DNA of 64,000 bases from Bog-473 sp963783965 (GTDB lineage: Bacteria; Actinomycetota; Acidimicrobiia; Acidimicrobiales; RAAP-2), in assembly GCA_963783965.1 (NCBI GenBank), contig CAWAPQ010000007.1:82594-146593 (forward strand), given 5' to 3'. The translations under genes and the position numbers were made by a program. The first letter of the stretch is position 1, and each line of letters starts with the position of its first letter. Under the pieces are notes generated by a model, which was given only the letters and a program-made list of their open reading frames with translations, searched no databases and was not told the origin of the DNA. Positions 23,947-31,954 of the stretch are shown piece after piece.

Positions 23947-25053
23947 TCAGTCGGCGAAGTGCGGGATGACCTCGGTGCCCATGAGCTCGATCGTCTGCAT
24001 GACCGACTCATGGGAGATTTTGTAGGGGTTGACCAGGCACAGCAGCAGGTCGACCCCGGCGGCCTCGTAGGCGCGGCAGGCTTCGAGACACTCCTCGGGC
24101 GTCCCCAGCACGCAGGCGTTGGCGTCGACGAGATACTCGAGGTTCAAGAGGTCGAGTGTGCCCTCGTCGTCGGTCTTCTTCATGTCGGCCGCGTAGGAGT
24201 AGCTGCCCAGATCCTGCTTGCGCTCGGCCATCCAGTCGGTGAGCGTGGCGATCTGCCGAGCGCCCGTCTTGGGGTACCACTCGAAGGACTCCCGGGCTTC
24301 CGCCTTGGCCTGCTCGGAGTCGGGGCCGCACAGGGCCATGGTGAAGGTCGCCGCCTGGTTGTGCACGAAGGCGCCGACGGGCTGCGTGCACTGCTCGACG
24401 GCGGCCCGGTAGACGTCGATCTTGCGCTTCACCTCGGCCGGCGGGAGACCGACGGCGAAGGAGCACAGGCCGAGACCGAGAGCGCCCACCTGGGCGTGCC
24501 CCTCGTCGCTGGTGGTGGCGCCCCACAGGGGCGGGTGCGGCTTCTGCCATGGCTTGGGCTGCACGCGGCGACGCGGCATCTGCCAGTACTCGCCGGCGAA
24601 CTCGTACTCGTCGTTGGTCCAGCAGCCCACAATGTGGCCCAGGGCCTCCTGCCACATCTGGCGGGTCACGGCGGGGTCGACGCCGAATCCCTCGAGTTCG
24701 GTCCGGGTGGCCGAACGACCGGCGCCCATGTCGACCCTTCCCCTGGAGAGCAGGTCCAGCACCGCCACCGACTCGGCGGTGCGGACCGGGTGGTTGTAGG
24801 GCTTGGGCATGAGGCGCACGCCGTAGCCGAGGCGGATCTTCTCGGTGCGGGCCGCGATGGCGCCGTACAGCACTTCGGGGTTGGAGCAGTGGGAATACTC
24901 CTGCAAGAAGTGGTGCTCCACCGTCCAGAAGGCGTGCCAACCGAACCTGTCGCCGGCGATGGCCTGCTCGAGCGTGTTCTGGTAGGCCAGCAGCTCGCTG
25001 TCCTCCTCCCAGGGACGGGGAACCGGGATCTCGTAGAACAGCGCGAACTTCAT
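23947..25053 (-). CDS. LLM-class flavin-dependent monooxygenase
   Basis: A 368-residue bacterial-luciferase-like protein. MKFALFYEIPVPRPW, FWTVEHHFLQEYSH (about 40-53), IRLGYGVRLMPKPYNHPVRTAESVAVLDLLSRGRVDMGAGRSA and HPPLWGATTSDE are typical of the luciferase-alpha-like branch that uses FMN. GGGGGGAG lies ahead of the ATG at 25053. It is divergent from an SDR across a region with nested inverted repeats (25091-25126), so the two may be co-regulated. The substrate is unknown. Confidence 0.9.
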   Translation of the reverse strand: MKFALFYEIPVPRPWEEDSELLAYQNTLEQAIAGDRFGWHAFWTVEHHFLQEYSHCSNPEVLYGAIAARTEKIRLGYGVRLMPKPYNHPVRTAESVAVLDLLSRGRVDMGAGRSATRTELEGFGVDPAVTRQMWQEALGHIVGCWTNDEYEFAGEYWQMPRRRVQPKPWQKPHPPLWGATTSDEGHAQVGALGLGLCSFAVGLPPAEVKRKIDVYRAAVEQCTQPVGAFVHNQAATFTMALCGPDSEQAKAEARESFEWYPKTGARQIATLTDWMAERKQDLGSYSYAADMKKTDDEGTLDLLNLEYLVDANACVLGTPEECLEACRAYEAAGVDLLLCLVNPYKISHESVMQTIELMGTEVIPHFAD

Positions 25054-25090
25054 GGTGTGGGCTCCCCCCGGACGGTGCCCGAGCAAGGAG

Positions 25091-25126
25091 CCGGGCTAGA
25101 ACAGTGCACTGCTCCTATCAGCCCGG
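25091..25126. promoter_or_regulatory. Nested inverted repeats between divergent genes
   Basis: CCGGGCT (25091-25097) and AGCCCGG (25120-25126) flank a perfect 10-bp palindrome, CAGTGCACTG (25102-25111). It lies midway between the leftward monooxygenase (25053) and the rightward SDR (25164) and is a candidate operator. Confidence 0.4.
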
Positions 25127-25163
25127 GTCGCCCGGACGCAACCAAACGGAGGACGGAGGCACC

Positions 25164-25970
25164 ATGCGCGGTTTGCAAGGCCGGACCTACATCGTGACGG
25201 GGGCTGCGTCGGGCATCGGTCTGGCGACGGCGGCCAGACTCCTCGAGGAGGGGGCCCGAGTGGTCGGCGCCGACCTGGCCCAGCCGGCCGACGCGCTGGC
25301 CGGTGACGAGCGGTGGCTCTTCACGCACGTCGACGTGGCCGACGAGGCTTCGGTCGAGGAGCTGGTCGGGTCGGCGGTGGCCTTCGGCGGTGGCGTCGAC
25401 GGCTTGGTCAACGCGGCCGGCGTGGCGGGTGGGGGTCCCGTGCACATGCTCCCCGCCGAGGAGTGGAACCGCGTCCTCGCCGTCAACCTCACGGGGACGT
25501 ATCTGACGGCGAAGCACGTGATCGGCCAGATGTTGCGGCAGCCCCGTCACGAGGACGGGCAGCGCGGCTCTGTGGTGACGGTGGCCAGCATTGAAGGTCT
25601 CGAAGGCACGGCTGGAGGGAGCGTCTACAGCGCGTCGAAGGGCGGCGTCGTGATCCTGTCGAAGAACATGGCGATCGACTACGCAGGTCGCGGCATCCGG
25701 GTCAACGCGGTCTGCCCCGGATTCATCGAGACTCCGATGACCGCCTCCATCTTCGGCCCCGGGATGGAAGCGGCGCTCGCCGACATCGTCCACGAGCACA
25801 AGCTGGGCCGGCGCATGGGCCGCCCCGAGGAGATCGCCGCTGCGGCTGCGTTCCTCCTGTCCGACGACGCCTCCTTCGTCACCGGCCACGCTCTGCCCGT
25901 CGACGGCGGCTACACGGCGGGCCGGGACCACGGGGTGACCGACATGCTGGGGCTCTCCGGACCCGAATGA
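25164..25970 (+). CDS. SDR-family oxidoreductase
   Basis: A 268-residue short-chain dehydrogenase with TGAASGIGLATAARL, DVADEASVEELV, NAAGVAGGG, the active-site YSASKGGV and VNAVCPGFIETPM. The ATG at 25164 follows a GGACGGAGG Shine-Dalgarno by six bases, so unlike many neighbours this gene has a leadered start. The substrate is unknown. It probably shares regulation with the divergent luciferase-like monooxygenase. Confidence 0.9.
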   Translation: MRGLQGRTYIVTGAASGIGLATAARLLEEGARVVGADLAQPADALAGDERWLFTHVDVADEASVEELVGSAVAFGGGVDGLVNAAGVAGGGPVHMLPAEEWNRVLAVNLTGTYLTAKHVIGQMLRQPRHEDGQRGSVVTVASIEGLEGTAGGSVYSASKGGVVILSKNMAIDYAGRGIRVNAVCPGFIETPMTASIFGPGMEAALADIVHEHKLGRRMGRPEEIAAAAAFLLSDDASFVTGHALPVDGGYTAGRDHGVTDMLGLSGPE

Positions 25971-26030
25971 ACCCGAGCGGCGTTGGCGACTCGGAGTCGA
26001 CGCCACTGCCGTGCCGTTGCCTTCTTCGCC

Positions 26031-26079
26031 TTGACAGGCGGTGCCTCGGGCCTGATACTTAAGTCAATGCTTAAGTATC
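26031..26079 (+). promoter_or_regulatory. arsR-type promoter with overlapping autoregulatory operator
   Basis: TTGACA (26031-26036) and GATACT (26054-26059) are 17 bp apart, a near-consensus promoter. A perfect inverted repeat, GATACTTAAG (26054-26063) and CTTAAGTATC (26070-26079) with a 6-base spacer, overlaps the -10, the transcription start and the ATG at 26067. A dimeric repressor bound here would block its own leaderless transcript. Confidence 0.7.
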
Positions 26080-26438
26080 AGCCGGTCGACGAAGTCTTCC
26101 GGGCGCTGGGTGACCCCACCCGCCGTGACCTGGTGGAACGCCTGAGCGGAGGTCCCGCCACGGTGAGTCAGCTGGCCGTGCCCCTCGACATGACCCTGTC
26201 GGCGGTGGTCCAGCACCTGGCTGTCCTGGAGTCGTGCGGCGTCGTCCGCTCCGAGAAGGTTGGCCGCACCCGGACCTGCCGGCTCGAGCCGGTGGGGATG
26301 CGCCTCGCCGAGGACTGGTTCGCCGGCCAACGCGCCCTGTGGGAGCGCCGGCTCGACCGGTTGGGCGAGGTCCTGGCCGAAGACGTGGCCGCAGAAGCCG
26401 AGCAGACAGCACCACCACCACCACCGAGAGGAGCTTGA
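26067..26438 (+). CDS. ArsR/SmtB-family winged-helix regulator
   Basis: A 123-residue regulator. VDEVFRALGDPTRRDLVERLSGGPATVSQLAVPLDMTLSAVVQHLAVLESCGVV is the classic ArsR winged helix. The C-terminal LAEDWFAGQRALWERRLDRLGEVL matches the subgroup paired with SRPBCC proteins. No metal-binding CxC pair is visible, so the signal is probably not a metal. The ATG at 26067 lies inside a perfect inverted repeat and seven bases after the -10, so the protein probably represses itself. The SRPBCC gene begins two bases after the stop codon. Confidence 0.93.
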   Translation: MLKYQPVDEVFRALGDPTRRDLVERLSGGPATVSQLAVPLDMTLSAVVQHLAVLESCGVVRSEKVGRTRTCRLEPVGMRLAEDWFAGQRALWERRLDRLGEVLAEDVAAEAEQTAPPPPPRGA

Positions 26439-26439
26439 G

Positions 26440-26886
26440 ATGACCACCAGGACCGCCGAGCACGGCACCTTCACCGTCACACGGACGTACCCGGTTCCGC
26501 CCGAGCGCGTCTTCGCCGCCTGGTCCAGCCAGGAGTCCAAGGCACGCTGGTTCGGCGCACCGGGTACGACCGGTTACGAGCTCGACTTCCGGGTCGGGGG
26601 CAGCGAGTGCAACCGCGGCGGTCCTCCGGGGGGCCCGGTGTACACCTACGAGGCCACGTACCGGGACATCGTGCCGGCCGAGCGCATCGTCTACGGCTAC
26701 GTCATGGAGGCCGACGACACGTTGATTTCCGTCTCGGTGACGACGGTGGAGTTCGCCCCGACCCCGTCGGGCACCACGCTCACGTTCACGGAACAGGGCG
26801 TGTTCCTCGACGGCAATGACACACCGGCGATCCGCGAGAAAGGCACCGGCGAGCTCCTCGACGCGCTCGGCACAGCACTTGGGTGA
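26440..26886 (+). CDS. SRPBCC-domain (AHSA1-like) protein
   Basis: A 148-residue START/AHSA1-type protein. FTVTRTYPVPPERVFAAWSSQESKARWFGAPG, FRVGGSECNRGGPPGG, YTYEATYRDIVPAERIVYGY and TFTEQGVFLDG follow the family pattern of a ligand-binding cavity. It is the usual partner of this ArsR subgroup. The ligand and function are unknown. GAGAGGAG (26426-26433) provides a Shine-Dalgarno inside the arsR-type gene, consistent with a bicistronic unit. Confidence 0.9.
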   Translation: MTTRTAEHGTFTVTRTYPVPPERVFAAWSSQESKARWFGAPGTTGYELDFRVGGSECNRGGPPGGPVYTYEATYRDIVPAERIVYGYVMEADDTLISVSVTTVEFAPTPSGTTLTFTEQGVFLDGNDTPAIREKGTGELLDALGTALG

Positions 26887-26978
26887 ACGACGGCATCGTG
26901 TTCGGGGCGACGAGGTCGGTCGGCGCACCCGGAACCGCATGCTCCTGACGGACCCGCTGGCGGGAGCCCCGAAATCCG

Positions 26979-28040
26979 CTACCCCAGCACCATCTGGCCG
27001 TCGGCGTAGTCGAGGATGACCCATCCGTAACGCCGCAGTTGGTCCGAGCCCAACAAGCCCTGCGTTCCCGACAGGCTGATCCCGAAGTCGGTGGACCCGA
27101 TGAGCTGAGGATAGAGCGACAGACCCGGCACGGACCACGAGCCGGAGTGGACGAGCGGCATGGTGATGACCGAGCAGACGGTGGACTGTCGCTGCGCCAG
27201 GTCAGTGCCGCGCAGGGGTAACGCTTGCGCCACCAGGTTGGACACGACGCTCTGCGACGAACCGGTGTCGACCACGAAGTCGTGACCGCGACCACCCGCG
27301 AAGTGCACGTCCAGGGTGAGCGACACGTCACCGGTCGTGGGCGTCACGGTCAGCGGCACTGATGTCCCAGGCTCCCCCTGTGTCAGCGTCGCCGGAGCCG
27401 GGCCCTTGGGGCCGGTGAACGGCGACGACTGCGCGAGCGGCGCACCCTCAGGGCCCGGCACGATCAGCGCGCCGACGGCGAAGTCGACGCGTACCGCGCC
27501 GAAGCGGGACAGGACGTCCGAACCGAGCAGGCCGTCGGGTTCGCCCTTCCCACCGGTCTGAGGCATTGTCGCAGAGATGAGCTGCTGCGGCACCAGGTTC
27601 ACGCCGTCGAGTGACCACGCGCCCACCGAGACGGGGCGCGCGGTGCCGGTGCACCCGACCCCGGCAAATTCGGTGGCGGGCCCAGCGGTCGGCAGGTGCA
27701 GCCGCTGAGCCAGACGGGCGTCAATGGTCGACTGAGCCGCTCCCGTGTCGAGGATGAAGGGGTAGGGCCCGTGGCCACCGATGCACACGTCGAGCGACTC
27801 GGTCACCTGCCCGGCCACCACGCTCACGGTCATCGGCACCTTCTCACCGCCGCCGGGCTGTGCGGTTGCGCCGGCGCAGCCGCCGCTCGCCGGCGGAAGG
27901 GCGAACGTGACTTGCGGCTCGACGTGGACGGTGGCCTGTCGCGTCTTCGGTCCGTTGACGGCCGCCGCCAACACGAGCACCAGCACGGTGACCCCGATGG
28001 CCACCAAGGCGACGATGAACAGACCCCGGCCCCCGCGCAA
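26979..28040 (-). CDS. Membrane-anchored tandem retropepsin-like aspartic protease
   Basis: About 353 residues. One N-terminal membrane helix (GLFIVALVAIGVTVLVLVLAAAV) is followed by two homologous retropepsin-like lobes. Lobe 1 has FILDTGAAQSTID and GLLGSDVLSRFG. Lobe 2 has FVVDTGSSQSVVS and GLLGSDQLRRYG. Each lobe thus supplies one Asp-Thr-Gly, as in pepsin, and the pair may fold as an internal dimer facing outside the cell. The start is uncertain. TTG at 28040, four bases after the glycosyltransferase stop, is favoured because longer frames overlap that gene and have unnatural composition. It is last in the envelope-glycan operon. Confidence 0.75.
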   Translation of the reverse strand: MRGGRGLFIVALVAIGVTVLVLVLAAAVNGPKTRQATVHVEPQVTFALPPASGGCAGATAQPGGGEKVPMTVSVVAGQVTESLDVCIGGHGPYPFILDTGAAQSTIDARLAQRLHLPTAGPATEFAGVGCTGTARPVSVGAWSLDGVNLVPQQLISATMPQTGGKGEPDGLLGSDVLSRFGAVRVDFAVGALIVPGPEGAPLAQSSPFTGPKGPAPATLTQGEPGTSVPLTVTPTTGDVSLTLDVHFAGGRGHDFVVDTGSSQSVVSNLVAQALPLRGTDLAQRQSTVCSVITMPLVHSGSWSVPGLSLYPQLIGSTDFGISLSGTQGLLGSDQLRRYGWVILDYADGQMVLG

Positions 28041-28044
28041 GGCC

Positions 28045-28923
28045 CTACCGACTGACGGCGATGCGGACAGTGGCGATGGCCATGCGCGCGCAGAGCACCA
28101 GCGCCGCCAGTGGCAGCGCGGCGCGGCGCCAGCCCTTCGTCGTCCTGACTGTGAAGCGGAGCGCGGAGCGGTGGTGGGCAACCATCATGCGGTAGGGATG
28201 GCGCGCCGTGCTGATGCCCTGCAGATGGGTCACCTCCGCCGTTCCGGCGAAGCCCACCCCCCAACCCGCATGGTGGGCGCGCCAGCAGAGGTCCGTGTCC
28301 TCCAAATACATGAAGTAGGCCTCGTCAAAGCCCCCCAGCTCCTCGAGCGCACTACGTCGGGCCAGGAAGCACGAGCCGGACACCCAGCCCGCCGCCGTGA
28401 CGACATCTCCCTCCGGCGTACCGGGGTTGTAGCGCAGCGTGAACGGATTTTCCGGATTGAACAACGCCAGCAGGGCATGCCCGGCGGCATCGGTGAAGGA
28501 GGGGAAGGTGCGAACCGATGGATAGACCTCTCCGTCCTCGGAGAAGATGCGCGGCCCCACCAATGCCCAAGCGGGCTCGGCCTCGAGCGCGTGGCACAGT
28601 GCGGCCAGCGCACCGGGATGCACCACCAGGTCCGGATTGCAGACGAGGACCAGTTCGGGCGGGGCCTCCTCCCCCGCCAGCGCGGCCAGACCACGGTTGA
28701 CCCCGGCGCCGAAGCCGACATTGCCTCCCGGCCGCACCAGGCGGATGGGCTTCGCGGGCGGGTTCGGCCGCAGGTCCCCGAGTGCGGCCGCGGCACTCCC
28801 CGCCGCGCCGTTCTCCACCACGACGATCGCCGTGGCTCCATCCTCGAGGAGGGAGCGGACGCAACCTTCGAGCAACGGCCCGGCGTCGTGGTCGACCACG
28901 ACGGCGCCGATCGTGCCGGACAC
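28045..28923 (-). CDS. GT2 glycosyltransferase, rhamnosyltransferase-like
   Basis: A 292-residue family 2 glycosyltransferase. GAVVVDHDAGPLLEGCVRSLL opens the GT-A fold, LVLVCNPDLVV holds the DxD-like metal site, and GGFDEAYFMYLEDTDLCWRAHHAGW is the typical acceptor-side motif of WbbL-type rhamnosyltransferases. A hydrophobic C-terminal stretch suggests membrane association. dTDP-rhamnose made by rmlB and rmlD in the same operon is the likely donor, which is inference. The GTG at 28923 is seven bases downstream of the preceding glycosyltransferase. Confidence 0.88.
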   Translation of the reverse strand: MSGTIGAVVVDHDAGPLLEGCVRSLLEDGATAIVVVENGAAGSAAAALGDLRPNPPAKPIRLVRPGGNVGFGAGVNRGLAALAGEEAPPELVLVCNPDLVVHPGALAALCHALEAEPAWALVGPRIFSEDGEVYPSVRTFPSFTDAAGHALLALFNPENPFTLRYNPGTPEGDVVTAAGWVSGSCFLARRSALEELGGFDEAYFMYLEDTDLCWRAHHAGWGVGFAGTAEVTHLQGISTARHPYRMMVAHHRSALRFTVRTTKGWRRAALPLAALVLCARMAIATVRIAVSR

Positions 28924-28930
28924 CCGGTGC

Positions 28931-29689
28931 TCAGTACTCCCGGGTGAAGCGGAATTTCACGAGCGCCCGGAGCGCGCTGAAGCCGTCTCGCCAGGTGATC
29001 TTCTTCCCCTCGTCGGGCTCACGGCCGGCATACGAGATCGGAACCTCGTAAATGCGGTAGCCGCGGCGCAGCACCTTGGCGGTGATCTCGGGCTCGAAGT
29101 CGAAGCGGTTCGACACGACCGTGAGGCCCTCCAACACTCGCGAATCGAACATTTTGTAGCACGTCTCCATGTCCGAGAGCGTCGAGCGGTAGAGCACGTT
29201 GGTGACGAGCGAGAGCAGGCGATTGCCGATCCAGTGCAGGGGCATCATGTTCTTGCGCTCACCGGTGAAGCGGCTTCCGTAGACCACGTGGGCCTTGCCG
29301 CGCAGGATGGGCTCGAGCAAGCGCGGCCAGTCCTCGGGGTCGTACTCGAGGTCGGCATCCTGAATGAGCACGAGGTCGCCACGAGCCTCGGCCAGTCCGG
29401 TCCGGATGGCCGCGCCCTTGCCCTGATTCACCTTGTGGCGCATGACTCGTACGGTCGAATCCTCAATGGCACCCAGCACCTTGTCGGAGCCGTCGCTCGA
29501 CCCATCGTCGACCACGAGAATCTGGAGCACCACGGGGAGCTCGACGGCGCGCATGCGGCGGATCACCTCGGCCACGGTGGTGCGTTCGTTGAACACCGGC
29601 ACAATGACCGTCAGCGTCTTGTAGGTCCGGGGCGGGAGCGCCCCACTCACGGCGGTCACGTCAGTCTCTGTCACGTCTGGCTCCGTCAT
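28931..29689 (-). CDS. GT2 glycosyltransferase, dolichol-phosphate-mannose-synthase-like
   Basis: A 252-residue protein. TLTVIVPVFNERTTVAEVIRRM, VDDGSSDGSDKVL, GKGAAIRTGLAEARGDLVLIQDADLEYDP (DAD metal motif) and VYGSRFTGERKN define the DPM1-like branch that transfers a sugar to a polyprenyl phosphate carrier. No C-terminal membrane helices are seen. The ATG at 29689 is seven bases after the upstream stop. A longer frame overlaps the epimerase and is rejected. Confidence 0.9.
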   Translation of the reverse strand: MTEPDVTETDVTAVSGALPPRTYKTLTVIVPVFNERTTVAEVIRRMRAVELPVVLQILVVDDGSSDGSDKVLGAIEDSTVRVMRHKVNQGKGAAIRTGLAEARGDLVLIQDADLEYDPEDWPRLLEPILRGKAHVVYGSRFTGERKNMMPLHWIGNRLLSLVTNVLYRSTLSDMETCYKMFDSRVLEGLTVVSNRFDFEPEITAKVLRRGYRIYEVPISYAGREPDEGKKITWRDGFSALRALVKFRFTREY

Positions 29690-29696
29690 GAGATGG

Positions 29697-30641
29697 TCAG
29701 TCTTGCACTCTGTCCGCGAAGTACTGCATTGTGCGCTCGATCCCCTCGCGCAAGCCGATCCTGGGCTCCCAACCCAGTTCGCGCCGGGCCAGGGTGATAT
29801 CGGGGCAGCGGCGCGTGGGGTCGTCGGTGGGCAGGGGCTGGAACACGACATCGGACGCGGAGCCCGTGACGTCCAACACGAAGCGAGCGAGGTCGAGCAT
29901 GGTCCGCTCGTCGGGGTTCCCGATGTTCACCGGCCCGACCAGCGTGGAGTCAAGCAGGGCAAGGAGCCCTCTGATCTCGTCCTCCACGAAGCACAGGCTC
30001 CGGGTCTGGCTTCCGTCCCCGTACACCGTCAAGGGCTCGCCCCGCAGCGCCTGGACGATGAAGTTGGAGACGACACGGCCATCGCCAGCGGACAGCCGCG
30101 GCCCGTACGTGTTGAAGATGCGCACGATGCCCACGTTGACGCCGTGCGTCCGGTGCATCGCCATGGTCAGGCTCTCGGAGAAGCGCTTGGCCTCGTCGTA
30201 GACGCTCCGTGGCCCGGTGGGGTCGACGTTGCCCCGATAGCTCTCCACCTGGGGATGCACCTCTGGGTCGCCGTAGATCTCGCTGGTGCTCGCCATCAAG
30301 AAGCGCGCCCCGTGCTCCCGGGCCAGCTCGAGGAGCCGCCGCGTGCCTTCGCTCCCCACCGCCAGGGTGTCGAAAGGCCGCGCCAGGTATGCCGGCGGTG
30401 ACGCCGGCGACGCCAGGTTGCAGACAGCGTCGACGGCGGACGCATCCACCAGCTCCACCTTCTCACTGACGTTCGTCACAATGAGGCTGAAGCGATCGTG
30501 ACCCATCAGGTGGGCCACGTTCTCCCGCGATCCCGTGGAGAGATCGTCGAGGCAGATGACGGTGTCGCCCCGCTCGATCAACGAATCACACAGGTGCGAA
30601 CCCAAGAAGCCGGCGCCGCCGGCCACCACGACCCGGCTCAC
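29697..30641 (-). CDS. NAD-dependent epimerase, UDP-glucuronate decarboxylase (UDP-xylose synthase)-like
   Basis: A 314-residue extended SDR. VVAGGAGFLGSHLCDSL, CLDDLSTGSRENVAHL, NLASPASPPAY, ASTSEIYGDPEVHPQ, SVYDEAKRFSESL (catalytic Tyr and Lys) and RIFNTYGPRL are the signature set of UDP-glucuronate decarboxylases, which make UDP-xylose. The preceding gene makes UDP-glucuronate, so the two steps fit. The GTG at 30641 overlaps the dehydrogenase stop (GTGA). Bifunctional or other epimerase activity cannot be excluded. Confidence 0.88.
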   Translation of the reverse strand: MSRVVVAGGAGFLGSHLCDSLIERGDTVICLDDLSTGSRENVAHLMGHDRFSLIVTNVSEKVELVDASAVDAVCNLASPASPPAYLARPFDTLAVGSEGTRRLLELAREHGARFLMASTSEIYGDPEVHPQVESYRGNVDPTGPRSVYDEAKRFSESLTMAMHRTHGVNVGIVRIFNTYGPRLSAGDGRVVSNFIVQALRGEPLTVYGDGSQTRSLCFVEDEIRGLLALLDSTLVGPVNIGNPDERTMLDLARFVLDVTGSASDVVFQPLPTDDPTRRCPDITLARRELGWEPRIGLREGIERTMQYFADRVQD

Positions 30642-31954
30642 TGGCGACCGATCCCCGAATACTCGAAGCCCATCCGGCGGACGGCCGCCGGGTCGAGCAG
30701 GTTTCGGGCATCGACGATGCGGGGCTCGGCCATGGCGGTCAACACGCGGGAGAAGTCGAGCCAACGGAACTCGTCCCACTCGGTGAGCACGACCAGGACC
30801 CGTGCCCCAGCGACCGCCTCGTAGGGATCCGCCCGCAGCTGCAAGTCGTGCAAATCGGGGACGTCGGTGTCGGCGTCGACGGTGGGATCGAACGCCTGGA
30901 CGCTCGCCCCCAGGTCGGACAGCCGATGCGCGATCTGCAGGCTCGGCGAATCGCGTCGGTCATCGGTGTTCGCCTTGAAGGTCAGGCCCCACACCGCGAT
31001 GGTGGCGCCGTCGGCCGAACCGCCGCAGGCCGTCTCCACCTTGCCCACCACCCGCGACAACTGCTCGTCGTTGGAGGCAATGGCGCCGGCGAGGAGCGAG
31101 AAGTCGTAGCCCGCCTCACCGGCGATGTGGAGGAGCGCCCGCGTGTCCTTCGGCAGGCATGAGCCGCCCCAACCCGGTCCGGGACGGAGGAACTCGAACC
31201 CGATTCGCTTGTCGTAACCCAGGCCGAGCAGGACGTCGCGGGCGTCGGCCCCCACCTCCTCGCACAGGCCGGCCAGCGCGTTCACAAAACTCAGCTTGGT
31301 GGCCAGGAATGCGTTCGACGCGTACTTGATCGTCTCCGACGTCGTGGCGTCGGTCACGATCAACGGCGCTCGGGTCGACGAGAACAGGTCCCCCACCTTG
31401 GCCGCCGACGGCACGTCGTCAGCACCCACCACGATGCGGTCCGGATTGAGACTGTCGAGCACAGCCGTGCCCTCCCGGAGGAACTCGGGGTTCGACACGA
31501 CGCTGACGTCGGAACGGCCGATCACCTTTTCGACCATGTTCGCTGAACCGACGGGCACGGTCGACTTGTTGACGACGATGGCCCCGGCCTCCAACGACGA
31601 TGCGATCTCCTTGGCCGCCGCCTCGACAAACGACAGGTCGGCCGAGCCGTCGGCGCTCTGGGGTGTCGGCACGCACAAGAACACGAACTCCGCGCCGGCC
31701 ACCGCCTCGACCGCCGACTCGGTGAACGAAAGGTTGCCCGCCGCGACGCCCTCGGCCACCAGTTCGTCCAGCCCGGCCTCCACAATCGGCATGCGGCCGG
31801 AGCGCAACGCCGCCAGCCGGGAGGACTCACGCTCGGCCAACACGACACGGTGGCCGAAATGCGCCAGCGTGGCCGCTGTAGGGAGCCCCACGTACCCGGC
31901 GCCGATGACGGCAACCGGATGCCGATCCGTGGGGTCGCTCGCCGAATGGCTCAT
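30638..31954 (-). CDS. ugd: UDP-glucose 6-dehydrogenase
   Basis: A 438-residue nucleotide-sugar dehydrogenase. VAVIGAGYVGLPTAATLAHFGH (NAD site), VPTPQSADGSADLSFV, NKSTVPVGSANMV, SNPEFLREGTAVLD, KYASNAFLATKLSFVNALAGLCE and the catalytic-Cys loop GFEFLRPGPGWGGSCLPKDT are all present. It oxidises UDP-glucose to UDP-glucuronate with two NAD. The ATG at 31954 overlaps the rmlD stop (ATGA). The downstream decarboxylase would convert the product to UDP-xylose for envelope glycans. Confidence 0.95.
   Translation of the reverse strand: MSHSASDPTDRHPVAVIGAGYVGLPTAATLAHFGHRVVLAERESSRLAALRSGRMPIVEAGLDELVAEGVAAGNLSFTESAVEAVAGAEFVFLCVPTPQSADGSADLSFVEAAAKEIASSLEAGAIVVNKSTVPVGSANMVEKVIGRSDVSVVSNPEFLREGTAVLDSLNPDRIVVGADDVPSAAKVGDLFSSTRAPLIVTDATTSETIKYASNAFLATKLSFVNALAGLCEEVGADARDVLLGLGYDKRIGFEFLRPGPGWGGSCLPKDTRALLHIAGEAGYDFSLLAGAIASNDEQLSRVVGKVETACGGSADGATIAVWGLTFKANTDDRRDSPSLQIAHRLSDLGASVQAFDPTVDADTDVPDLHDLQLRADPYEAVAGARVLVVLTEWDEFRWLDFSRVLTAMAEPRIVDARNLLDPAAVRRMGFEYSGIGRQ

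Noticed and set aside
26405..26432. Simple ACC repeat at the end of the ArsR-type gene
   Set aside because: It is a short proline run in the C-terminal tail of a normal regulator and does not indicate a repeat element.
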